The notes under the pieces were generated by a model, which saw only the letters and a list, made by a program, of their open reading frames with translations, had not been told where the DNA came from and made no database searches. The translations under genes and the position numbers were made by a program. Shown here one piece after another: positions 49,845 to 61,800 of a stretch of 64,000 nucleotides of DNA. Numbering within the stretch: position 1 is the stretch's first letter; the number at the start of each line of letters is the position of its first letter. The stretch is from Sacculina carcini (Eukaryota; Arthropoda; Thecostraca; Sacculinidae): contig OU696572.1 of the NCBI GenBank assembly GCA_916048095.2, forward strand, positions 5,413,362 to 5,477,361. Reading direction: 5' to 3'.

Positions 49845-52800
49845 GAAAATAAAGAAAATAAAGAAAATAAAGAAAATAAAGAAAATAAAGAAAATAAAGA
49901 AAATAAAGAAAATAAAGAAAATAAAGAAAATAAAGAAAATAAAGAAAATAAAGAAAATAAAGAAAATAAAGAAAATAAAGAAAATAAAGAAAATAAAGAA
50001 AATAAAGAAAATAAAGAGAATAAAGAAAATAAAGAAAATAAAGAAAATAAAGAAAATAAAGAAAATAAAGAAAATAAAGAAAATAAAGAAAATAAAGAAA
50101 ATAAAGAAAATAAAGAAAATAAAGAAAATAAAGAAAATAATGAAAATAAAGAAAATAAAGAAAATAAAGAAAATAAAGAAAATTAATTGTACACTCGTGC
50201 TTGCGCACTATATATACCACATATAAACCATCTCTCTTGAACATCTACAATGGCCGGACCGCGTAAGACTCTGCTCGAACCCCGAGGACCTCGGTTCGAA
50301 TCCCAGCCAGGTAATAACTTTCTTCACTCAACACTAAACTCTACACACAAATAATCGAAATAAATTGGATGAATTAAAGAAAATAAAGAAAATAAAGAAA
50401 ATAAAGAAAATAAAGAAAATAAAGAAAATAAAGAAAATAAAGAAAATAAAGAAAATAAAGAAAATAAAGAAAATAAAGAAAATAAAGAAAATAAAGAAAA
50501 TAAAGAAAATAAAGAAAATAAAGAAATAAAGAAAATAAAGAAAATAAAGAAAATAAAGAAAATAAAGAAAATAAAGAAAATAAAGAAAATAAAGAAAATA
50601 AAGAAAATAAAGAAAATAAAGAAAATAAAGAAAATAAAGAAAATAAAGAAAATAAAGAAAATAAAGAAAATAAAGAAAATAAAGAAAATAAAGAAAATAA
50701 AGAAAATAAAGAAAAAAAAGAAAATAAAGAAAATAAAGAAAATAAAGAAAATAAAGAAAATAAAGAAAATAAAGAAAATAAAGAAAATAAAGAAAATAAA
50801 GAAAATAAAGAAAATAAAGAAAATAAAGAAAATAAAGAAAATAAAGAAAATAATGAAAATAAAGAAAATAAAGAAAATAAAGAAAATAAAGAAAATTAAT
50901 TGTACACTCGTGCTTGCGCACTATATATACCACATATAAACCATCTCTCTTGAACATCTACAATGGCCGGACCGCGTAAGACTCTGCTCGAACCCCGAGG
51001 ACCTCGGTTCGAATCCCAGCCAGGTAATAACTTTCTTCACTCAACACTAAACTCTACACACAAATAATCGAAATAAATTGGATGAATTAAAGAAAATAAA
51101 GAAAATAAAGAAAATAAAGAAAATAAAGAAAATAAAGAAAATAAAGAAAATAAAGAAAATAAAGAAAATAAAGAAAATAAAGAAAATAAAGAAAATAAAG
51201 AAAATAAAGAAAATAAAGAAAATAAAGAAAATAAAGAAAATAAAGAAAATAAAGAAAATTAATTGTACACTCGTGCTTGCGCACTATATATACCACATAT
51301 AACCCATCTCTCTTGAACATCTACAATGGCCGGACCGCGTAAGACTCTGCTCGAACCCCGAGGACCTCGGTTCGAATCCCAGCCAGGTAATAACTTTCTT
51401 CACTCAACACTAAACTCTACACACAAATAATCGAAATAAATTGGATGAATTAAAGAAAATAAATAAAATAAAGAAAATAAAGAAAATAAAGAAAATAAAG
51501 AAAATAAAGAAAATAAAGAAAATAAAGAAAATACAGAAAATAAAGAAAATAAAGAAAATAAAGAAAATAAAGAAAATAAAGAAAATAAAGAAAATAAAGA
51601 AAATAAAGAAAATAAAGAAAATAAAGAAAATAAAGAAAATAAAGAAAATAAAGAAAATAAAGAAAATAAAGAAAATAAAGAAAATAAAGAAAATAAAGAA
51701 AATAAAGAAAATAAAGAAAATAAAGAAAATAAAGAAAATAAAGAAAATAAAGAAAATAAAGAAAATAAAGAAAATAAAGAAAATAAAGAAAATAAAGAAA
51801 ATAAAGAAAATAAAGAAAATAAAGAAAATAAAGAAAATAAAGAAAATAAAGAAAATTAATTGTACACTCGTGCTTGCGCACTATATATACCATATATAAA
51901 CCATCTCTCTTGAACATCTACAATGGCCGGACCGCGTAAGACTCTGCTCGAACCCCGAGGACCTCGGTTCGAATCCCAGCCAGGTAATAACTTTCTTCAC
52001 TCAACACTAAACTCTACACACAAATAATCGAAATAAATGGGATGAATTAAAGAAAATAAAGAAAATAAAGAAAATAAAGAAAATAAAGAAAATAAAGAAA
52101 ATAAAGAAAATAAAGAAAATAAAGAAAATAAAGAAAATAAAGAAAATAAAGAAAATAAAGAAAATAAAGAAAATAAAGAAAATAAAGAAAATTAATTGTA
52201 CACTCGTGCTTGCGCACTATATATACCACATATAACCCATCTCTCTTGAACATCTACAATGGCCGGACCGCGTAAGACTCTGCTCGAACCCCGAGGACCT
52301 CGGTTCGAATCCCAGCCAGGTAATAACTTTCTTCACTCAACACTAAACTCTACACACAAATAATCGAAATAAATTGGATGAATTAAAGAAAATAAATAAA
52401 ATAAAGAAAATAAAGAAAATAAAGAAAATAAAGAAAATAAAGAAAATAAAGAAAATAAAGAAAATAAAGAAAATAAAGAAAATAAAGAAAATAAAGAAAA
52501 TAAAGAAAATAAAGAAAATAAAGAAAATAAAGAAAATAAAGAAAATAAAGAAAATAAAGAAAATAAAGAAAATAAAGAAAATAAAGAAAATAAAGAAAAT
52601 AAAGAAAATAAAGAAAATAAAGAAAATAAAGAAAATAAAGAAAATAAAGAAAATAAAGAAAATAAAGAAAATAAAGAAAATAAAGAAAATAAAGAAAATA
52701 AAGAAAATAAAGAAAATAAAGAAAATAAAGAAAATAAAGAAAATAAAGAAAATAAAGAAAATAAAGAAAATAAAGAAAATAAAGAAAATAAAGAAAATAA

Positions 52801-55800
52801 AGAAAATATAGAAAATAAAGAAAATAACGAAAATAAAGAAAATAAAGAAAATAAAGAAAATAAAGAAAATAAAGAAAATAAAGAAAATAAAGAAAATAAA
52901 GAAAATAAAGAAAATAAAGAAAATAAAGAAAATTAATTGTACACTCGTGCTTGCGCACTATATATACCACATATACACCATCTCTCTTGAACATCTACAA
53001 TGGCCGGACCGCGTAAGACTCTGCTCGAACCCCGAGGACCTCGGTTCGAATCCCAGCCAGGTAATAACTTTCTTCACTCAACACTAAACTCTACACACAA
53101 ATAATCGAAATAAATGGGATGAATTAAAGAAAATAAAGAAAATAAAGAAAATAAAGAAAATAAAGAAAATAAAGAAAATAAAGAAAATAAAGAAAATAAA
53201 GAAAACAAAGAAAATAAAGAAAATAAAGAAAATAAAGAAAATAAAGAAAATAAAGAAAATAAAGAAAATAAAGAAAATAAAGAAAATAAAGAAAATAAAG
53301 AAAATAAAGAAAATAAAGAAAATAAAGAAAATAAAGAAAATAAAGAAAATAAAGAAAATAAAGAAAATAAAGAAAATAAAGAAAATAAAGAAAATAAAGA
53401 AAATAAAGAAAATAAAGAAAATAAAGAAAATAAAGAAAATAAAGAAAATAAAGAAAATAAAGAAAATAAAGAAAATAAAGAAAATAAAGAAAATAAAGAA
53501 AATAAAGAAAATAAAGAAAATAAAGAAAATAAAGAAAATAAAGAAAATAAAGAAAATAAAGAAAATAAAGAAAATAAAGAAAATAAAGAAAATAAAGAAA
53601 ATAAAGAAAATAAAGAAAATAAAGAAAATAAAGAAAATAAAGAAAATAAAGAAAATAAAGAAAATAAAGAAAATAAAGAAAATAAAGAAAATAAAGAAAA
53701 TAAAGAAAATAAAGAAAATAAAGAAAATAAAGAAAATAAAGAAAATAAAGAAAATAAAGAAAATAAAGAAAATAAAGAAAATAAAGAAAATAAAGAAAAT
53801 AAAGAAAATAAAGAAAATAAAGAAAATAAAGAAAATAAAGAAAATAAAGAAAATAAAGAAAATAAAGAAAATAAAGAAAATAAAGAAAATAAAGAAAATA
53901 AAGAAAATAAAGAAAATAAAGAAAATAAAGAAAATAAAGAAAATAAAGAAAATAACGAAAATAAAGAAAATAAAGAAAATAAAGAAAATAAAGAAAATAA
54001 AGAAAATAAAGAAAATAAAGAAAATAAAGAAAATAAAGAAAATAAAGAAAATAAAGAAAATAAAGAAAATAAAGAAAATTAATTGTACACTCGTGCTTGC
54101 GCACTATATATACCACATATAAACCATCTCTCTTGAACATCTACAATGGCCGGACCGCGTAAGACTCTGCTCGAACCCCGAGGACCTCGGTTCGAATCCC
54201 AGCCAGGTAATAACTTTCTTCACTCAACACTAAACTCTACACACAAATAATCGAAATAAATGGGATGAATTAAAGAAAATAAAGAAAATAAAGAAAATAA
54301 AGAAAATAAAGAAAATAAAGAAAATAAAGAAAATAAAGAAAATAAAGAAAATAAAGAAAATAAAGAAAATAAAGAAAATAAAGAAAATAAAGAAAATAAA
54401 GAAAATAAAGAAAATAAAGAAAATAAAGAAAATAAAGAAAATAAAGAAAATAAAGAAAATAAAGAAAATAAAGAAAATAAAGAAAATAAAGAAAATAAAG
54501 AAAATAAAGAAAATAAAGAAAATAAAGAAAATAAAGAAAATAAAGAAAATAAAGAAAATAAAGAAAATAAAGAAAATAAAGAAAATAAAGAAAATAAAGA
54601 AAATAAATAAAATAAAGAAAATAAAGAAAATAAATAAAATAAAGAAAATAAAGAAAATAAAGAAAATAAAGAAAATAAAGAAAATAAAGAAAATAAAGAA
54701 AATAAAGAAAATAAAGAAAATAAAGAAAATAAAGAAAATAAAGAAAATAAAGAAAATAAAGAAAATAAAGAAAATAAAGAAAATAAAGAAAATAAAGAAA
54801 ATAAAGAAAATAAAGAAAATAAAGAAAATAAAGAAAATAAAGAAAATAAAGAAAATAAAGAAAATAAAGAAAATAAAGAAAATAAAGAAAATTAATTGTA
54901 CACTCGTGCTTGCGCACTATATATACCACATATAAACCATCTCTCTTGAACATCTACAATGGCCGGACCGCGTAAGACTCTGCTCGAACCCCGAGGACCT
55001 CGGTTCGAATCCCAGCCAGGTAATAACTTTCTTCACTCAACACTAAACTCTACACACAAATAATCGAAATAAATTGGATGAATTAAAGAAAATAAAGAAA
55101 ATAAAGAAAATAAAGAAAATAAAGAAAATAAAGAAAATAAAGAAAATAAAGAAAATAAAGAAAATAAAGAAAATAAAGAAAATAAAGAAAATAAAGAAAA
55201 TAAAGAAAATAAAGAAAATAAAGAAAATAAAGAAAATAAAGAAAATAAAGAAAATAAAGAAAATAAAGAAAATAAAGAAAATAAAGAAAATACAGAAAAT
55301 AAAGAAAATAAAGAAAATAAAGAAAATATAGAAAATAAAGAAAATAAAGAAAATAAAGAAAATAAAGAAAATAAAGAAAATAAAGAAAATAAAGAAAATA
55401 AAGAAAATAAAGAAAATAAAGAAAATAAAGAAAATAAAGAAAATAAAGAAAATAAAGAAAATAAAGAAAATAAAGAAAATAAAGAAAATAAAGAAAATAA
55501 AGAAAATAAAGAAAATAAAGAAAATAAAGAAAATAAAGAAAATAAAGAAAATAAAGAAAATAAAGAAAATAAAGAAAATAAAGAAAATAAAGAAAATAAA
55601 GAAAATAAAGAAAATAAAGAAAATAAAGAAAATAAAGAAAATAAAGAAAATAAAGAAAATAAAGAAAATAAAAAAAATAAAGAAAATAAAGAAAATAAAG
55701 AAAATAAAGAAAATAAAGAAAATAAAGAAAATAAAGAAAATAAAGAAAATAAAGAAAATAAAGAAAATAAAGAAAATTAATTGTACACTCGTGCTTGCGC

Positions 55801-58800
55801 ACTATATATACCACATATAAACCATCTCTCTTGAACATCTACAATGGCCGGACCGCGTAAGACTCTGCTCGAACCCCGAGGACCTCGGTTCGAATCCCAG
55901 CCAGGTAATAACTTTCTTCACTCAACACTAAACTCTACATCGAAATAAATTGGATGAATTAAAGAAAATAAAGAAAATAAAGAAAATAAAGAAAATAAAG
56001 AAAATAAAGAAAATAAAGAAAATAAAGAAAATAAAGAAAATAAAGAAAATAAAGAAAATAAAGAAAATAAAGAAAATAAAGAAAATAAAGAAAATAAAGA
56101 AAATAAAGAAAATAAAGAAAATAAAGAAAATAAAGAAAATAAAGAAAATAAAGAAAATAAAGAAAATAAAGAAAATAAAGAAAATAAAGAAAATAAAGAA
56201 AATAAAGAAAATAAAGAAAATAAAGAAAATAAAGAAAATAAAGAAAATAAAGAAAATAAAGAAAATAAAGAAAATAAAGAAAATAAAGAAAATAAAGAAA
56301 ATAAAGAAAATAAAGAAAATAAAGAAAATAAAGAAAATAAAGAAAATAAAGAAAATAAAGAAAATAAAGAAAATAAAGAAAATAAAGAAAATAAAGAAAA
56401 TAAAGAAAATAAAGAAAATTAATTGTACACTCGTGCTTGCGCACTATATATACCACATATAAACCATCTCTCTTGAACATCTACAATGGCCGGACCGCGT
56501 AAGACTCTGCTCGAACCCCGAGGACCTCGGTTCGAATCCCAGCCAGGTAATAACTTTCTTCACTCAACACTAAACTCTACACACAAATAATCGAAATAAA
56601 TTGGATGAATTAAAGAAAATAAAGAAAATAAAGAAAATAAAGAAAATAAAGAAAATAAAGAAAATAAAGAAAATAAAGAAAATAAAGAAAATAAAGAAAA
56701 TAAAGAAAATAAAGAAAATAAAGAAAATAAAGAAAATAAAGAAAATAAAGAAAATAAAGAAAATAAAGAAAATAAAGAAAATAAAGAAAATAAAGAAAAT
56801 AAAGAAAATAAAGAAAATAAAGAAAATAAAGAAAATAAAGAAAATAAAGAAAATAAAGAAAATAAAGAAAATAAAGAAAATAAAGAAAATAAATAAAATA
56901 AAGAAAATAAAGAAAATAAATAAAATAAAGAAAATAAAGAAAATAAAGAAAATAAAGAAAATAAAGAAAATAAAGAAAATAAAGAAAATAAAGAAAATAA
57001 AGAAAATAAAGAAAATAAAGAAAATAAAGAAAATAAAGAAAATAAAGAAAATAAAGAAAATAAAGAAAATAAAGAAAATAAAGAAAATAAAGAAAATAAA
57101 GAAAATAAAGAAAATAAAGAAAATAAAGAAAATAAAGAAAATAAAGAAAATAAAGAAAATAAAGAAAATAAAGAAAATAAAGAAAATAAAGAAAATAAAG
57201 AAAATAAAGAAAATAAAGAAAATAAAGAAAATAAAGAAAATAAAGAAAATAAAGAAAATAAAGAAAATAAAGAAAATAAAGAAAATAAAGAAAATAAAGA
57301 AAATAAAGAAAATAAAGAAAATAAAGAAAATAAAGAAAATAAAGAAAATAAAGAAAATAAAGAAAATAAAGAAAATAAAGAAAATAAAGAAAATAAAGAA
57401 AATAAAGAAAATAAAGAAAATAAAGAAAATAAAGAAAATAAAGAAAATAAAGAAAATAAAGAAAATAAAGAAAATAAAGAAAATAAAGAAAATAAAGAAA
57501 ATAAAGAAAATAAAGAAAATAAAGAAAATAAAGAAAATAAAGAAAATAAAGAAAATTAATTGTACACTCGTGCTTGCGCACTATATATACCACATATAAA
57601 CCATCTCTCTTGAACATCTACAATGGCCGGACCGCGTAAGACTCTGCTCGAACCCCGAGGACCTCGGTTCGAATCCCAGCCAGGTAATAACTTTCTTCAC
57701 TCAACACTAAACTCTACACACAAATAATCGAAATAAATTGGATGAATTAAAGAAAATAAAGAAAATAAAGAAAATAAAGAAAATAAAGAAAATAAAGAAA
57801 ATAAAGAAAATAAAGAAAATAAAGAAAATAAAGAAAATAAAGAAAATAAAGAAAATAAAGAAAATAAAGAAAATAAAGAAAATAAAGAAAATAAAGAAAA
57901 TAAAGAAAATAAAGAAAATAAAGAAAATAAAGAAAATAAAGAAAATAAAGAAAATAAAGAAAATAAAGAAAATAAAGAAAATAAAGAAAATAAAGAAAAT
58001 AAAGAAAATAAAGAAAATAAAGAAAATAAAGAAAATAAAGAAAATAAAGAAAATTAATTGTACACTCGTGCTTGCGCACTATATATACCACATATAAACC
58101 ATCTCTCTTGAACATCTACAATGGCCGGACCGCGTAAGACTCTGCTCGAACCCCGAGGACCTCGGTTCGAATCCCAGCCAGGTAATAACTTTCTTCACTC
58201 AACACTAAACTCTACACACAAATAATCGAAATAAATTGGATGAATTAAAGAAAATAAAGAAAATAAAGAAAATAAAGAAAATAAAGAAAATAAAGAAAAT
58301 AAAGAAAATAAAGAAAATAAAGAAAATAAAGAAAATAAAGAAAATAAAGAAAATAAAGAAAATAAAGAAAATAAAGAAAATAAAGAAAATAAAGAAAATA
58401 AAGAAAATAAAGAAAATAAAGAAAATAAAGAAAATAAAGAAAATAAAGAAAATAAAGAAAATAAAGAAAATAAAGAAAATAAAGAAAATAAAGAAAATAA
58501 AGAAAATAAAGAAAATAAAGAAAATAAAGAAAATAAAGAAAATAAAGAAAATAAAGAAAATAAAGAAAATAAAGAAAATAAAGAAAATAAAGAAAATAAA
58601 GAAAATAAAGAAAATAAAGAAAATAAAGAAAATAAAGAAAATAAAGAAAATAAAGAAAATAAAGAAAATAAAGAAAATAAAGAAAATAAAGAAAATAAAG
58701 AAAATAAAGAAAATAAAGAAAATAAAGAAAATAAAGAAAATAAAGAAAATAAAGAAAATAAAGAAAATAAAGAAAATAAAGAAAATAAAGAAAATAAAGA

Positions 58801-61800
58801 AAATAAAGAAAATAAAGAAAATAAAGAAAATAAAGAAAATAAAGAAAATAAAGAAAATAAAGAAAATAAAGAAAATAAAGAAAATAAAGAAAATAAAGAA
58901 AATAAAGAAAATAAAGAAAATAAAGAAAATAAAGAAAATAAAGAAAATAAAGAAAATAAAGAAAATAAAGAAAATAAAGAAAATAAAGAAAATAAAGAAA
59001 ATAAAGAAAATAAAGAAAATAAAGAAAATAAAGAAAATAAAGAAAATAAAGAAAATAAAGAAAATAAAGAAAATAAAGAAAATAAAGAAAATAAAGAAAA
59101 TAAAGAAAATAAAGAAAATAAAGAAAATAAAGAAAATAAAGAAAATAAAGAAAATAAAGAAAATGAAGAAAATAAAGAAAATAAAGAAAATAAAGAAAAT
59201 AAAGAAAATAAAGAAAATAAAGAAAATAAAGAAAATAAAGAAAATAAAGAAAATAAAGAAAATAAAGAAAATAAAGAAAATAAAGAAAATAAAGAAAATA
59301 AAGAAAATAAAGAAAATAAAGAAAATAAAGAAAATAAAGAAAATAAAGAAAATAAAGAAAATAAAGAAAATAAAGAAAATAAAGAAAATAAAGAAAATAA
59401 AGAAAATAAAGAAAATAAAGAAAATAAAGAAAATAAAGAAAATAAAGAAAATAAAGAAAATAAAGAAAATAAAGAAAATAAAGAAAATTAATTGTACACT
59501 CGTGCTTGCGCACTATATATACCACATATAAACCATCTCTCTTGAACATCTACAATGGCCGGACCGCGTAAGACTCTGCTCGAACCCCGAGGACCTCGGT
59601 TCGAATCCCAGCCAGGTAATAACTTTCTTCACTCAACACTAAACTCTACACACAAATAATCGAAATAAATTGGATGAATTAAAGAAAATAAAGAAAATAA
59701 AGAAAATAAAGAAAATAAAGAAAATAAAGAAAATAAAGAAAATAAAGAAAATAAAGAAAATAAAGAAAATAAAGAAAATAAAGAAAATAAAGAAAATAAA
59801 GAAAATAAAGAAAATAAAGAAAATAAAGAAAATAAAGAAAATAAAGAAAATAAAGAAAATAAAGAAAATAAAGAAAATAAAGAAAATAAAGAAAATAAAG
59901 AAAATAAAGAAAATAAAGAAAATAAAGAAAATAAAGAAAATAAAGAAAATAAAGAAAATAAAGAAAATAAAGAAAATAAAGAAAATAAAGAAAATAAAGA
60001 AAATAAAGAAAATAAAGAAAATAAAGAAAATAAAGAAAATAAAGAAAATAAAGAAAATAAAGAAAATAAAGAAAATAAAGAAAATAAAGAAAATAAAGAA
60101 AATTAATTGTACACTCGTGCTTGCGCACTATATATACCACATATACACCATCTCTCTTGAACATCTACAATGGCCGGACCGCGTAAGACTCTGCTCGAAC
60201 CCCGAGGACCTCGGTTCGAATCCCAGCCAGGTAATAACTTTCTTCACTCAACACTAAACTCTACACACAAATAATCGAAATAAATGGGATGAATTAAAGA
60301 AAATAAAGAAAATAAAGAAAATAAAGAAAATAAAGAAAATAAAGAAAATAAAGAAAATAAAGAAAATAAAGAAAATAAAGAAAATAAAGAAAATAAAGAA
60401 AATAAAGAAAATAAAGAAAATAAAGAAAATAAAGAAAATAAAGAAAATAAAGAAAATAAAGAAAATAAAGAAAATAAAGAAAATAAAGAAAATAAAGAAA
60501 ATAAAGAAAATAAAGAAAATAAAGAAAATAAAGAAAATAAAGAAAATTAATTGTACACTCGTGCTTGCGCACTATATATACCACATATAAACCATCTCTC
60601 TTGAACATCTACAATGGCCGGACCGCGTAAGACTCTGCTCGAACCCCGAGGACCTCGGTTCGAATCCCAGCCAGGTAATAACTTTCTTCACTCAACACTA
60701 AACTCTACACACAAATAATCGAAATAAATTGGATGAATTAAAGAAAATAAAGAAAATAAAGAAAATAAAGAAAATAAAGAAAATAAAGAAAATAAAGAAA
60801 ATAAAGAAAATAAAGAAAATAAAGAAAATAAAGAAAATAAAGAAAATAAAGAAAATAAAGAAAATAAAGAAAATAAAGAAAATAAAGAAAATAAAGAAAA
60901 TAAAGAAAATAAAGAAAATAAAGAAAATAAAGAAAATAAAGAAAATAAAGAAAATAAAGAAAATAAAGAAAATAAAGAAAATAAAGAAAATAAAGAAAAT
61001 AAAGAAAATAAAGAAAATAAAGAAAATAAAGAAAATAAAGAAAATAAAGAAAATAAAGAAAATAAAGAAAATAAAGAAAATAAAGAAAATAAAGAAAATA
61101 AAGAAAATAAAGAAAATAAAGAAAATAAAGAAAATAAAGAAAATAAAGAAAATAAAGAAAATAAAAAAAATAAAGAAAATAAAGAAAATAAAGAAAATAA
61201 AGAAAATAAAGAAAATAAAGAAAATAAAGAAAATAAAGAAAATAAAGAAAATAAAGAAAATAAAGAAAATTAATTGTACACTCGTGCTTGCGCACTATAT
61301 ATACCACATATACACCATCTCTCTTGAACATCTACAATGGCCGGACCGCGTAAGACTCTGCTCGAACCCCGAGGACCTCGGTTCGAATCCCAGCCAGGTA
61401 ATAACTTTCTTCACTCAACACTAAACTCTACACACAAATAATCGAAATAAATGGGATGAATTAAAGAAAATAAAGAAAATAAAGAAAATAAAGAAAATAA
61501 AGAAAATAAAGAAAATAAAGAAAATAAAGAAAATAAAGAAAATAAAGAAAATAAAGAAAATAAAGAAAATAAAGAAAATAAAGAAAATAAAGAAAATAAA
61601 GAAAATAAAGAAAATAAAGAAAATAAAGAAAATAAAGAAAATAAAGAAAATAAAGAAAATAAAGAAAATAAAGAAAATAAAGAAAATAAAGAAAATAAAG
61701 AAAATAAAGAAAATAAAGAAAATTAATTGTACACTCGTGCTTGCGCACTATATATACCACATATAAACCATCTCTCTTGAACATCTACAATGGCCGGACC